Program-made: the position numbers and the translations under genes
Notes under the pieces: model-generated
Databases searched by the model: none
What the model was told of the DNA's origin: nothing
Seen by the model: the letters and a program-made list of their open reading frames with translations, nothing else
Source: Bacteroidota bacterium
GTDB taxonomy: Bacteria; Bacteroidota; Bacteroidia; Bacteroidales; Lentimicrobiaceae
NCBI GenBank assembly: GCA_009773515.1
Contig: WSXX01000021.1
Span: 1-64,000, forward strand
Reading direction: 5' to 3'
DNA length: 64,000 nucleotides
Shown here: piece after piece, positions 9,627-18,888 of the stretch
Layout: every line of letters starts with the position of its first letter
How positions within the stretch are numbered: position 1 is the stretch's first letter

Positions 9627-10238
9627 TTATTTTAACGTTTTTTCATAATTCTCTGAAACTTTATTCCAGTTTACGAGATTCCAGAACGCGCCGATGTAAT
9701 CAGGGCGACGGTTCTGATATTTCAGGTAATAGGCATGTTCCCAGACATCAAGACCCAAAATCGGGGTTCCCGGACAATCGTGAACATCCATTAGTGGATT
9801 GTCCTGATTGGCTGATGAGCATACACAAAGACTTTTGTCGGCCTTAACACTTAACCAGGCCCAGCCACTTCCAAAACGGTTGGCTGCTGCATCGTTGAAC
9901 TTTGTTTTAAACGCTTCAAAAGAGCCAAATGTGGCGTTGATATCTTCGGCAAGTTTACCTTTAGGCTCTCCTCCCCCATTTGGGCTGAGAATTTCCCAAA
10001 ACAGATTGTGGTTATAAAATCCACCGCCGTTATTTCTAACGGCCGCTGGAGCTTTGCTGATTTCTGCAAAAATATCGGTTAAGCTTTTCGATTCAAGATC
10101 TGTTCCCTGAATGGCAGCTGTAAATTTATCGAAATACGCACGATGATGTTTTGTGTGATGGATTTCCATCGTCATGCGGTCAATGTGTGGTTCTAATGCA
10201 TCATAGGCATATGGTAATGCCGAAAATTCAAAATTCAT
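9627..10238 (-). CDS. sodB: Cytoplasmic Fe/Mn superoxide dismutase
   Basis: This 203-residue enzyme has no signal peptide and the usual length of the Fe/Mn SOD family. Motifs are [26 protein letters not shown] in part, [15 protein letters not shown] and [19 protein letters not shown], which include all four metal ligands. A strong Shine-Dalgarno sequence precedes the ATG. The gene probably protects the cytoplasm of an anaerobe during oxygen exposure. It is followed on the same strand by an exported paralogue. Bacteroides enzymes of this type can be cambialistic (active with Fe or Mn); whether this one is cannot be told from sequence alone. Confidence 0.93.
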   Translation of the reverse strand: MNFEFSALPYAYDALEPHIDRMTMEIHHTKHHRAYFDKFTAAIQGTDLESKSLTDIFAEISKAPAAVRNNGGGFYNHNLFWEILSPNGGGEPKGKLAEDINATFGSFEAFKTKFNDAAANRFGSGWAWLSVKADKSLCVCSSANQDNPLMDVHDCPGTPILGLDVWEHAYYLKYQNRRPDYIGAFWNLVNWNKVSENYEKTLK

Positions 10239-10245
10239 TGGTTTT

Positions 10246-10253
10246 TCCTCCTT
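10246..10253 (-). promoter_or_regulatory. Strong Shine-Dalgarno before the SOD start
   Basis: On the minus strand AAGGAGGA lies 8 bases before the ATG at 10238. Near-perfect sites are uncommon in Bacteroidota, where most starts in this window have only A-rich leaders. It fixes the start codon and suggests efficient translation. Confidence 0.65.
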
Positions 10254-10370
10254 GATTTAACGATTATTTAAACTTATTTAGATTCTGTATAAATAACAGC
10301 ATAGAACCGATATTGTTTAATGGCGCGGGATTGGAATGAGGAAGAAGAAGAATATCAATGGTCGGAAGTT

Positions 10371-10488
10371 ACTATTGTCCGATAAAACCGAAAAAATTCA
10401 TGCCACAAAATCTCCAAGACTCAAAATTGCACCAAATGAATGAATTAGATTGGTGATTTTTGGTGATTTAGAGCTTTGGTGGCAAATT
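10371..10488 (-). repeat. Dispersed 118-bp repeat, copy 1
   Basis: The reverse complement of this stretch aligns along its length with 21504-21637. Shared blocks include CACCAAAAAT, AATTCATTCATTT, GAGTCTTGGAGATTT and GGACAATAGT. It lies in the gap upstream of the SOD gene and carries no gene of its own. The rest of 10239-10505 shows nothing beyond the Shine-Dalgarno site. Confidence 0.75.
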
Positions 10489-10505
10489 AATTGGTTTAGT
10501 TAATT

Positions 10506-13061
10506 TCAGAACTCAACTGAGATCTTTACATTGAGTTGCCTTGGAGTCAGATAATTCGGCACACCATACTGCCGGTTATTTACATCCTTAACCCAGGTGT
10601 AAGAAATGGTATTGTTAACCTGAAGAAGATTAAGCACTTCAGCACTTATCCATATGTTGTTGATGTATTTTCGCCATGCACCTCGCTTTTTATCGGGATT
10701 GGCATCATAGGAAACCTGACCGGCAATCTGCTTGGAAAAACCGATATCAACCCTTCGGAAAGAAGGCATACGCTGCGAATTTCTGGCCCTGGGCACTCCC
10801 GGAGGGCTGTAAGGAATTCCGGTTCCGAAAAGCAGGTTAAGATGCATCTTGAAAGTTGGATTCCGGGGAAGGTAATCCTGAAAAAACAAGCCAAAAGTCA
10901 GCAACTGATCCGTTGGGCGAGGCATAAAACCTCTTTCAGAAACGATGCTGTCAGCAATAATCTGATCGGAAGTATATCCGCGGATAATCAATTCTCCTTC
11001 GCTGTTGTAATAATCGGTGTAAAAGTCACCTTCAATGTCTTCGCGGGTTTGCATCAGCGATAAGCTTGCCCATGATTCAATGCCATTGACAAATTCGCCG
11101 TTTACCTTAAAATCGAGCCCGGTTGCATAACCTTTTGCATTGTTCTGTGCAAAATATCTGATTCTGACGTTGTCAACCTCATAAGGAACCAGATTGGTGA
11201 GATACTTATAATATGCTTCCCCGATAAACTTGAAGGGACGTCCCCAGGCTGTGAAGTTCATATCAGAAGCTGCAACAATATGATAAGAAGTTTGCGCTTT
11301 CAGATCGCGGTTAATTGTACCATCTTTTGCACGAAGCTCGCGATAAAACGGTGGCTGATGATAAATTCCAGCGGTAAGGCGAAACAAAATATCGGTCTCC
11401 CATAAGGGTTTAAGTGACATTCCTCCTCGGGGGCTAAGGACCAGCTGCTCGTTCAAATCCCAGTAGTTTGCCCTCAGTCCAAAGTTCAACCCCAATTGCC
11501 CTAAACTGATTTCCTTTATTTCAGAATATTGTGCAAATCCGGAAATCCGGTTTGAATTAAGTTCTATGGTAGTCCGCACAACATCCTGAAGCAAAACATC
11601 ACTCTGATTGCCTGCAAAACCTGGTATTCCACTTGAGTAAGGCAAAGTATAACCAGCAGAATCATTCATATTCCATTCGTTCAGCCTGTCATTGATCATT
11701 TCGCGCTGGTATTTTACGCCCCATTGAAATGTTTTATCGTCACGCTGATAAACGCCGCGCTGCTCTATATTAAAAACAGTTGCGTTTAAGTAATTCCGGG
11801 CATGGTTGAGGTAAGTTCCCACGCCTTTGATATCAAGAGCCTGACCAAAAGTTTCACTTCCCTGATCGGTTTCCAGTTCTGAAATCCAATACTGACCCAT
11901 TATATCAAATGTTTCGCTTTCAATGGTTTGGAAAGTTGATACAATTAATTTCAGTGAAAGGTCTTTATTGGGTTTATAGTTAGTGGTAAATGCGCCCATG
12001 TAATTCTTAAAACGGTCAACCTCTTTTCCTTCAAAAAAGACCCTGAGCTGCAGTGCTTCATTAATGGTACCAAAGCTGGTGGTGCGATCTTTCGGAGTCA
12101 GTTCATAAGAATTCCGGGCATAATTTCCCAGGAAGCTGAATTCCAATTTTGGATTGACCTCATAGAGTAACATACCCTGAAGGTCGGTGAAAGAAGGTTT
12201 GTAATCTCCTTTGGTTTCAAGGCCTTTAAGAATATACTGATTTGACTTTTGTCTGAAACCCAGCAGGTACATAAATCTGCGGTCACGTGAAGAACCTTCA
12301 AGATGTAATGAAGCACCAAGCAGGCTGGCACTGACTGTACCGGCTGTTTTTGTTGGACGTTTGTAACGGATATCCAATACCGATGACAGTTTATCGCCAT
12401 ATCTTGCTTCGAATCCTCCGGCAGAAAAAAGTATTGAAGCCACCATATCTGAATTAAGGAAGCTTAATCCTTCCTGTTGTCCTGATCGCACAAGAAACGG
12501 TCGATAAATCTCAACATCATTTACATAAACGAGATTCTCATCATAATTTCCGCCACGTACTGAATACTGAGAACTTAATTCATTGTTAGAAGATACACCG
12601 GGGAGAGTTTTCAGCAAAGCTTCAATACCACCAGAAGCACTGGGTATTAATCCTGCCAGTTTCGGATCTATCGGATTAAGATTTGCTGATCTGATCTGAC
12701 GATCTTCAACCACAAAATCGGGGAGTTCGGTTGCTGTTTCTTTGAGTTTGCGTTTGAGTTCAAAGCGTTCTCCGGGATCGAGCCTGACTTTAACCGTGGC
12801 ACTTGCATATCCGATTGAAGATATAATCAGAACGATATCGCGGTTGGCCGGAATTTTGAGCAAAAAAGTACCATCATCTCTGGTGACTGCACCGCCTGGC
12901 TGCCCTTGTACTGCAATATTGACAAGACCAAGGGGCCGGTTCTGCTCATCGGTGATGCGCCCGGCAACTTCTCCAAACTCCTGCGCCAGCAGTCTGGTGA
13001 CCGATAAAAGGCCTATAATCAAAACAATCAGGAAGCGACGTGTAGAATACTTTTCGGGCAT
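10506..13061 (-). CDS. TonB-dependent receptor with carboxypeptidase-like regulatory domain
   Basis: This 851-residue outer-membrane receptor probably imports a ligand using energy from TonB. It begins with a signal peptide (about 1-26, ending RLLAQ). A CarboxypepD_reg-like domain follows (VAGRITDEQNRPLGLVNIAVQG), then a plug domain with GIEALLKTLPGVSSNNELSSQY and YSVRGGNYDENLVYVNDVEIYRP. The rest is a 22-strand-type barrel ending in an aromatic-rich strand (LNVKISVEF). Its partner upstream in the same operon is a small protein with the same regulatory fold, 17 bases away. The substrate is not evident. It lacks the SusD neighbour typical of glycan uptake systems. Confidence 0.88.
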   Translation of the reverse strand: MPEKYSTRRFLIVLIIGLLSVTRLLAQEFGEVAGRITDEQNRPLGLVNIAVQGQPGGAVTRDDGTFLLKIPANRDIVLIISSIGYASATVKVRLDPGERFELKRKLKETATELPDFVVEDRQIRSANLNPIDPKLAGLIPSASGGIEALLKTLPGVSSNNELSSQYSVRGGNYDENLVYVNDVEIYRPFLVRSGQQEGLSFLNSDMVASILFSAGGFEARYGDKLSSVLDIRYKRPTKTAGTVSASLLGASLHLEGSSRDRRFMYLLGFRQKSNQYILKGLETKGDYKPSFTDLQGMLLYEVNPKLEFSFLGNYARNSYELTPKDRTTSFGTINEALQLRVFFEGKEVDRFKNYMGAFTTNYKPNKDLSLKLIVSTFQTIESETFDIMGQYWISELETDQGSETFGQALDIKGVGTYLNHARNYLNATVFNIEQRGVYQRDDKTFQWGVKYQREMINDRLNEWNMNDSAGYTLPYSSGIPGFAGNQSDVLLQDVVRTTIELNSNRISGFAQYSEIKEISLGQLGLNFGLRANYWDLNEQLVLSPRGGMSLKPLWETDILFRLTAGIYHQPPFYRELRAKDGTINRDLKAQTSYHIVAASDMNFTAWGRPFKFIGEAYYKYLTNLVPYEVDNVRIRYFAQNNAKGYATGLDFKVNGEFVNGIESWASLSLMQTREDIEGDFYTDYYNSEGELIIRGYTSDQIIADSIVSERGFMPRPTDQLLTFGLFFQDYLPRNPTFKMHLNLLFGTGIPYSPPGVPRARNSQRMPSFRRVDIGFSKQIAGQVSYDANPDKKRGAWRKYINNIWISAEVLNLLQVNNTISYTWVKDVNNRQYGVPNYLTPRQLNVKISVEF

Positions 13062-13078
13062 ATCTGTTTCAGTAATGG

Positions 13079-13714
13079 TCAGTCTTTTCTTTTAAAATCG
13101 CCACGTTTCCAGGCTTTAATAAACTCTGCCCAGGCAAATGGATTAAATACCGTAATCGGTTGTGCCTGACCACGGTAATACAATTTACTAACCTGATTAT
13201 CCATATAATTCCGGTAGTTCATACTTCCATCCATTGGCATAGCTCTGGCACGTTCGCGCATTTCCATCTTATCCAGGTTCCGCTGGGCTATAGTAAGGTC
13301 ATCATCAGGAATTTTATTCCATACAAAAGCATGACGAAACTGCTCTTTTGTCGGCCACGGGTATATAACGGTTTCCTTGAGCAATATTGTATCATTGGTC
13401 ATAATATGAACCAAAGAATAGCGGTTTGAGCGCAAAGTATCAGGAATCAAATACTCTCCCTTTTTAAAGCCAACGGCTGAGAACTGAATTACATCGCCTT
13501 TGCGGGCAACCAACGAAAAAAAACCGTAAAAATCGCTGGTTGTACCACGGTTCAAGCCCTTGATCTTTATGTTGACATAAGGAACTGCTTCAAGACTATC
13601 GCTGGCCACAATCATCCCTGAAAACTGCACAAGATCTTCATCAGGAGTCTGAGCAAATAACTGAGAACCTGACAATAACAAAACAAGTACGAACAGCGCG
13701 CGGAGATGGTTCAT
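13079..13714 (-). CDS. Exported carboxypeptidase-like regulatory domain protein
   Basis: This 211-residue protein starts with a signal peptide (MNHLRALFVLVLLLSGSQLFAQ). An in-frame codon seven residues upstream is less likely because the signal peptide fits from the ATG at 13714. Residues about 28-110 form a CarboxypepD_reg-like beta sandwich (FSGMIVASDSLEAVPYVNIKI, GTTSDFYGFFSLVARKGDVIQFSAVGFKKGEY). A charged C-terminal half of unknown function follows. It is transcribed just ahead of the TonB receptor and is probably a periplasmic or outer-membrane-associated partner of it. Confidence 0.75.
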   Translation of the reverse strand: MNHLRALFVLVLLLSGSQLFAQTPDEDLVQFSGMIVASDSLEAVPYVNIKIKGLNRGTTSDFYGFFSLVARKGDVIQFSAVGFKKGEYLIPDTLRSNRYSLVHIMTNDTILLKETVIYPWPTKEQFRHAFVWNKIPDDDLTIAQRNLDKMEMRERARAMPMDGSMNYRNYMDNQVSKLYYRGQAQPITVFNPFAWAEFIKAWKRGDFKRKD

Positions 13715-13778
13715 GACTGACGGCAAATATAACACTTATTCACATTTCATCAGACAGATATTAGCCGATGCAAAACAC

Positions 13779-13808
13779 AAAAAAAAGCTGCTGCACATGG
13801 CAACAGCT
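13779..13808 (-). terminator. Terminator of rpmB
   Basis: On the minus strand AGCTGTTGC pairs with GCAGCAGCT (9 bp, one G-T pair) around a short loop, followed by eight T's. It lies 29 bases past the rpmB stop and shows that rpmB is not co-transcribed with further ribosomal genes. Confidence 0.8.
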
Positions 13809-13837
13809 CAATTTCTTAAAGAAGAATCAGTGACTTC

Positions 13838-14077
13838 TTATTTGGGAAGAAACCCTTTGGCACGTGCAGCTTTGAGGCTGGCACTGATACCATTTTTGCT
13901 GATGGAGCGGATACCGGCAGCAGATACTTTTAAAGTAATCCAGCTATCCTCTTCGGGGATATAGAATTTCTTAACCTGTAGATTCGGGTAAAATCTGCGT
14001 TTGGTTTTTATGTTAGAGTGGGAAACTCTGTTTCCTACGATCATTCCTTTTCCGGTAATTTGACAAACTTTCGACAT
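13838..14077 (-). CDS. rpmB: 50S ribosomal protein L28
   Basis: This 79-residue protein begins [22 protein letters not shown] and contains [18 protein letters not shown], the standard L28 sequence. The ATG at 14077 is chosen because the family starts there; 26 in-frame codons upstream do not resemble L28. In many Bacteroidota rpmB is followed by rpmG and a small DUF4295 gene. Here a terminator follows directly, so those genes must be elsewhere or absent. Confidence 0.95.
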   Translation of the reverse strand: MSKVCQITGKGMIVGNRVSHSNIKTKRRFYPNLQVKKFYIPEEDSWITLKVSAAGIRSISKNGISASLKAARAKGFLPK

Positions 14078-14321
14078 GACTGTTGGATTATCAATGGTTT
14101 TTATTTCGGTTTGCAAAGAACGCAATATTTTTTTGAATACACAACAATATCTCAAAAAAAATCGCTAAAAAATCCGAAAAGCATGGCGCTTTGATTTTCA
14201 GCCACTTATGAAATACATATAACTTTTGCATTTTTCTTTAATAATTCAAACCGGAGGCTTCGGATATTTTCGTAAAAAATAACCATCCATAAAAAAAGGT
14301 GAATAAACTCTCATAAAAAGC

Positions 14322-14353
14322 TTTGTAGTATTGCAAAAAATCCTGTAGGTTTG
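14322..14353 (+). promoter_or_regulatory. Bacteroidota promoter of gatE-gatD
   Basis: TTTG (14322-14325), a 20-base gap and TAGGTTTG (14346-14353) match the -33/-7 consensus TTTG-N19-21-TAnnTTTG. The ATG of gatE follows 24 bases later. A normal bacterial promoter here indicates that the archaeal-type genes are integrated into host expression. Confidence 0.65.
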
Positions 14354-14376
14354 AGGCCTTTAAAACACCTCCCATA

Positions 14377-16338
14377 ATGAACCAGAATTTCGACCCCAGG
14401 GAAAACTACATTAAAACCAAAGAAGCCGCCGGATACGTCCCCCGTGCAAAAGCTACTCAGAAAACTTATGATGAAATAGGTTTTATGTCTGGCCTTGAAG
14501 TGCATCAGCAACTCAAAACCAAAGAGAAATTATTTTGCCACTGCCCTGCCGGCATTTATAATAAACCAAATGTTTTTGATGCGGAAGTAATCAGGCATAT
14601 GCGGCCAACGCTGAGTGAACTCGGTGAATATGACGGCACTGCACTGATGGAGTTCAAAACCCGAAAAAATATAGTTTATCGTTTGAAAAACGAAACCACC
14701 TGTACTTATGAAGTGGACGATACGCCACCGTTTCCGGTGAACCGCGAGGCACTTAATATTGCCATTGAAATATCGCTGCTTTCGAAACTGAATATTGTTG
14801 GAGAAGTACATATCACCCGTAAACAATACCTTGACGGAAGTATACCAACCGGTTTTCAACGAACCGCTATTATTGGTGTTGAAGGTGAAATTCCCTTGAA
14901 AAATAAAAAAATCCGCCTTATACAGTTAAGTCTTGAAGAAGACTCATGCCGTGAGGTTTCAGATATAGGACATACCAGGATTTACAGAACCGATCGTTTG
15001 GGAATGCCTTTGATCGAAACAGTAACTTATCCCGAAATGGTTAATCCGGATGAGGTAAAAGAAGCTTGTGATTATATCCGCTTTCTGAACCGGAGCACCG
15101 GAAAAGTAAGAACCGGAATTGGCGCCGGAAGGCAGGATGTAAATGTCAGCTGCCGCGGAGGTGTACGTGTTGAAATTAAAGGCGTTGCCCATACCCGCTG
15201 GATTCCAGAACTCACCCACAATGAGTGCTTCAGGCAATGGTCGTTGCTGATGCTTCGCGATAAGCTTGTGAATGAAATCCCCGATCATAAAGACTGGAAA
15301 ATCGCTCATACGCAGCTGGATTATTATGATTTCAATTTCAGCTATCAACCGCTGAAGGACAATAAAGACCGGAAAAACAGGATTATAGCCATAAATTTAC
15401 CCGGATTCAACGGAGCACTTTCGCATTTTACGCAACCCGGCAAAATGTTTGCCAACGAGTTGATTGAGCGGCTGAAAGTTATCGCATGCCTCGAAGTTCC
15501 AAACCTTACCCATACCGAAGAGTTTGAGCCTGTAATTCAGGAAAAAGACTGGCAACAGATCAAAACGGCACTTAAAGCGTCATCAAACGATGCACAGTTG
15601 GTGATCTGGGGACCGGACGATGATATGAAAACCGCGCTTGAAACCATTGAAGAGCGCTGTAAAATGGCTTTCGCAGGAATTCCCAACGAAACCAGAAAAT
15701 CGTTTGAAAACGGAACAACAATCTTCGAACGTGTGCTGCCTGGCGCTGACCGCATGTATCCCGATACCGACAGTGCGCCGATTCCTCTTGAAGATTCATT
15801 GATCACAGAATTGGGAAGCAATCTGCCACAGGAAATAGTTGACAGATATAACATCATGAAAGAATGGGGAATTCCTGAAGATACATACACTTATATTTTC
15901 AAGAAGAACCTTTTTCCGTTGATTGAAAAAATTGTAGATGAACTGAAATATGATCCTGCATTTGTAGGCAAGCTTTTCGGACATAAGCTTAAGTTTGTTG
16001 AAGGACATTCAAAGCCGGTAGCCGAATTTTCGTACAAAATCGTTTATGGTCTGCTTAAATTCATCAGCGATAAAGGATTAACTCCAGAAGTTGCCTGGCT
16101 TATGCTTCCGCATGTTTATGAGCACCCTAAACTCGATTTTGAATCGGTGCTTATCAGCATAAAGTTTAAGAAGGTCGCTAAAGAGCAATTGTTTGGCAGT
16201 GTTCCGTTCCTGAAATCGAAGTTTGCAGAAATTCAGCATACGGATAAAGCCGGCAACGAAAGAGACTGGATCATGGGGCAGCTCAGAAAAATGGCGATTG
16301 GTAATGTGAGCCTTACTGAACTGGCCGCCAGTCTTTGA
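14377..16338 (+). CDS. gatE: Glu-tRNA(Gln) amidotransferase subunit E, archaeal type
   Basis: GatE is the kinase/amidotransferase subunit that converts Glu-tRNA(Gln) to Gln-tRNA(Gln), using ammonia released by GatD. The 653-residue protein shows the GatB/GatE signature GLEVHQQL (39-46), metal-site cysteines in LFCHCPAGI, and the GatE-type sequences EFKTRKNIVYRL and DGSIPTGFQRTAIIG. It is about 150-170 residues longer than bacterial GatB, as expected for the AspRS-like insert of GatE, and has a C-terminal helical/YqeY-like tail (LPHVYEHPKLDFESVLI). Together with gatD downstream (97 bases, no terminator) it forms a complete GatDE pair. The family is regarded as archaeal, so transfer is likely. 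GatB is less likely given the length and the GatD partner. Confidence 0.9.
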   Translation: MNQNFDPRENYIKTKEAAGYVPRAKATQKTYDEIGFMSGLEVHQQLKTKEKLFCHCPAGIYNKPNVFDAEVIRHMRPTLSELGEYDGTALMEFKTRKNIVYRLKNETTCTYEVDDTPPFPVNREALNIAIEISLLSKLNIVGEVHITRKQYLDGSIPTGFQRTAIIGVEGEIPLKNKKIRLIQLSLEEDSCREVSDIGHTRIYRTDRLGMPLIETVTYPEMVNPDEVKEACDYIRFLNRSTGKVRTGIGAGRQDVNVSCRGGVRVEIKGVAHTRWIPELTHNECFRQWSLLMLRDKLVNEIPDHKDWKIAHTQLDYYDFNFSYQPLKDNKDRKNRIIAINLPGFNGALSHFTQPGKMFANELIERLKVIACLEVPNLTHTEEFEPVIQEKDWQQIKTALKASSNDAQLVIWGPDDDMKTALETIEERCKMAFAGIPNETRKSFENGTTIFERVLPGADRMYPDTDSAPIPLEDSLITELGSNLPQEIVDRYNIMKEWGIPEDTYTYIFKKNLFPLIEKIVDELKYDPAFVGKLFGHKLKFVEGHSKPVAEFSYKIVYGLLKFISDKGLTPEVAWLMLPHVYEHPKLDFESVLISIKFKKVAKEQLFGSVPFLKSKFAEIQHTDKAGNERDWIMGQLRKMAIGNVSLTELAASL

Positions 16339-16435
16339 AAATAACAAACAGAGAATAGAAAAACCGGCAACAGGAAGAAAAAAGAATTCAACCACCGGAA
16401 AATAAGGGATTAAATCACAAAAGAAAAAACAAAAA

Positions 16436-17821
16436 ATGGCTGACGATATTTTTCAGGGATATAAAGGATTGGCATTGGAAGTGCTGAAAAAGTGGAATGT
16501 AAGGGTATGGGGGCAAGCTGATGTTACAACAACCCGTGGTTTGTTCAAGGGAACCATACTTCCCCGATCGGAAAACGACGATGACAAACACATTGTGATG
16601 AAGATTATCACCGGGTACAATGTAGGCGTTGACATTGCCACCATCACTGATATGAAGGAAACCGGCTATAAAAAAGCCAACTATAAAATTCCTGAAAAGG
16701 AGTTTCCATACACTCAGGGACTACCCAAAGTAAAACTGATAGGCACAGGAGGAACCATAGCTTCAAGGCTCGATTATCGGACAGGTGCCGTTATTCCTGC
16801 GTTTTCGCCGGGAGAATTATACGGTGCAGTGCCTGAGTTGGCCGAAATCTGTAATCTCACTACTGAAAAGGTTTTCGCGGTATTCAGCGAAAATATGGCT
16901 CCGGATCATTATCGCAAACTCGCCATCGCCATTGGCAAAGAAATTGAAAACGGTGTTGATGGAATTGTAATCGGCCATGGAACAGACACACTTCATCATA
17001 CTGCCGCTGCACTTACCTATATGGTTCAAAATCCTCCGGTGCCCATTGTATTGGTTGGATCGCAAAGATCATCGGACAGGCCAAGTTCTGACGCAGCCTT
17101 GAATCTGATGCATGCCTGCACAACAGCCGGGCATGGCGATATTGCTGAAGTAATGGTGTGTATGTTTGGTCCAACCAGCGATGAATACGGGTTTTTGCAC
17201 CGGGGAACAAGGGTAAGAAAAATGCACTCTTCATACCGTTCAACATTCCGCACCATTGGTGATACTCCGCTTGCAACAGTCACCCGCAGAGGTGTTGAAC
17301 CCATCAAAAAGGAATACAATCACCGTCGCAAAGACCGGAATGTAACCATATTGCCTTACTTCGAAGAAAAAGTAGCCATCGTTTATTACTATCCTAATAT
17401 GCAACCCGACATTATTGATTCGCTTGTGCAGAACGGATACAAAGGCATTGTGATTGCAGGCACCGGGCTGGGACATGTAAATAAACCCATTTACCCTGCC
17501 ATTGAGCGTGCTCATGCCGCCGGAGTTCATATGTATATGACTGTTCAGACATTGTGGGGCTATGCACATATGTTTGTTTACGACACAGGGCGTGACCTGA
17601 TGGCCAAAGGCATTATTCCTGCAGCCAATATGCTTCCTGAAGCTGCTTACATCAAACTGGGGTGGGCACTTGGACAAACAACCGACCACGAGGAAGTTAA
17701 GAGACTGATGCTGACTCCTGTTAATGATGAAACCACTTCAAGAGAACCCTACAATGGTTACCTTGTGTATCAGGGTGGAGTTTCTGAAGTTGAGGATTTT
17801 ATCAAAAAAGTCAGGAAGTAG
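16436..17821 (+). CDS. gatD: Glu-tRNA(Gln) amidotransferase subunit D, archaeal type
   Basis: GatD is an asparaginase-like glutaminase that supplies ammonia to GatE. The 461-residue protein has the GatD-specific N-terminal beta-barrel domain (about 1-90), absent from ordinary asparaginases. The asparaginase fold follows with LIGTGGTIAS (about 101-110, catalytic Thr), GHGTDT (180-185, second catalytic Thr and Asp) and GSQRSSDRPSSDA, a hallmark of GatD. The ATG follows an A-rich leader after gatE. Its order after gatE and the shared strand indicate one transcript. An asparaginase of unrelated function is unlikely because of the N-terminal domain and neighbour. Confidence 0.9.
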   Translation: MADDIFQGYKGLALEVLKKWNVRVWGQADVTTTRGLFKGTILPRSENDDDKHIVMKIITGYNVGVDIATITDMKETGYKKANYKIPEKEFPYTQGLPKVKLIGTGGTIASRLDYRTGAVIPAFSPGELYGAVPELAEICNLTTEKVFAVFSENMAPDHYRKLAIAIGKEIENGVDGIVIGHGTDTLHHTAAALTYMVQNPPVPIVLVGSQRSSDRPSSDAALNLMHACTTAGHGDIAEVMVCMFGPTSDEYGFLHRGTRVRKMHSSYRSTFRTIGDTPLATVTRRGVEPIKKEYNHRRKDRNVTILPYFEEKVAIVYYYPNMQPDIIDSLVQNGYKGIVIAGTGLGHVNKPIYPAIERAHAAGVHMYMTVQTLWGYAHMFVYDTGRDLMAKGIIPAANMLPEAAYIKLGWALGQTTDHEEVKRLMLTPVNDETTSREPYNGYLVYQGGVSEVEDFIKKVRK

Positions 17822-17866
17822 TTGTATTAAACCGTCAAAAGCTAAGTCAGGGCTTAAGTTAAAGAA

Positions 17867-18679
17867 TCAAAACATGGCTTTAATAGCCGCAGATTCTCCT
17901 TTTGTATTTAAAATCCTGATAATATAAATTCCACTTTGCAATCGGGATAAATCGTAACGATTAATCCCGGGTGCAGGATTGCCATTAAATACAATTCTGC
18001 CGCAATGGTCATAGCAATACAACAGATATTGATCATGCCCGAATCCGTCAGGGATATCCAGAATCATGGTTTGGTCTGAGATTCTGATTAAATCAATCAA
18101 AGATTTGATTTCTAGTGGATTATATCCGGTATAATTCACCATATAAGCGAGTTCATAAATAGAAAGGTCAGAGGGTCCCATTACAATACCTCTGTTAAGT
18201 CTGATCCATCCGTAAATTGTATCGTAATCGCATATGCGATAAGCCATAAACCCTGGTCCACCAAAACTTCCTGACGAACCGGATGAAGAAATACAATAAA
18301 AAATTCCATTATCGGCACTCCAGTTCAATGACCTGTCGATTATATCACCAGCTTCATGTTTTCTGATCCAATTGGGATTATCCGGCATTGTGGAAATTTC
18401 AATCCCCCCGAAAGGATTTGCTCCGGCATTGGCAGATTCATATCCGGAATGAGAGTAGTAAATCCATTGAGTCCAGAAATAGATATCATCAGAATTATCA
18501 CCGTTAAGATCGAGGGAAACATCATCCTGAGTACCCCAGGAAAACGCAGACAAATTAATATCGCTGAAGTCATTATGTATAATATTCCCGCCTGTTGTCT
18601 GGCCGGCAACGAAGATCTGGGTAAAAACGTCCAACGGTAAAAAAGCCGTTACAATCAAAATGATTATTATCTTGAACAT
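17867..18679 (-). CDS. Secreted T9SS-sorted protein of unknown function
   Basis: The 270-residue product has a signal peptide (MFKIIIILIVTAFLPLDVFTQ). The middle part has Asp/Asn-rich, secreted-protein composition (LNGDNSDDIYFW) and no recognisable catalytic motif. The C-terminus resembles a T9SS type A sorting tail: GINRYDLSRLQSGIYIIRIL followed by a short basic end. The ATG at 18679 is chosen because the signal peptide starts there; earlier in-frame codons add a second unlikely hydrophobic segment. The gene is convergent with gatD, 45 bases apart. Confidence 0.65.
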   Translation of the reverse strand: MFKIIIILIVTAFLPLDVFTQIFVAGQTTGGNIIHNDFSDINLSAFSWGTQDDVSLDLNGDNSDDIYFWTQWIYYSHSGYESANAGANPFGGIEISTMPDNPNWIRKHEAGDIIDRSLNWSADNGIFYCISSSGSSGSFGGPGFMAYRICDYDTIYGWIRLNRGIVMGPSDLSIYELAYMVNYTGYNPLEIKSLIDLIRISDQTMILDIPDGFGHDQYLLYCYDHCGRIVFNGNPAPGINRYDLSRLQSGIYIIRILNTKGESAAIKAMF

Positions 18680-18851
18680 GGCCTGTCGCTCAATTGTTGA
18701 ATAACAAATTGATAAGACAAATATAAGAAAAAAGATAGAAAATACCAGTAAAATATTTCGTTCGGAATCAAATATCAATCGATCAGGATCAAGCCACTTC
18801 TGCATACCTGAAAACTACCTTCAGGCAAAATTCTTATAAATTATTTTAACT

Positions 18852-18859
18852 TACCTTTG
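18852..18859 (+). promoter_or_regulatory. Putative -7 promoter box for the nuclease-like gene
   Basis: TACCTTTG matches TAnnTTTG and lies 29 bases before the ATG at 18889. The -33 element is not clear. Confidence 0.5.
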
Positions 18860-18888
18860 CATCAGCAACTACTCCGCAAAATACCGAC

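Noticed and set aside
10536-11063. Plus-strand reading frame of 175 codons
   Set aside because: It lies opposite the TonB receptor gene, and its product has no recognisable motif or upstream signals.
13713-13964. Plus-strand reading frame of 83 codons
   Set aside because: It runs across the rpmB terminator and the antisense of rpmB.
14377-16338. Bacterial GatB
   Set aside because: The protein is too long, has GatE-type motifs and is followed by GatD rather than GatA or GatC.
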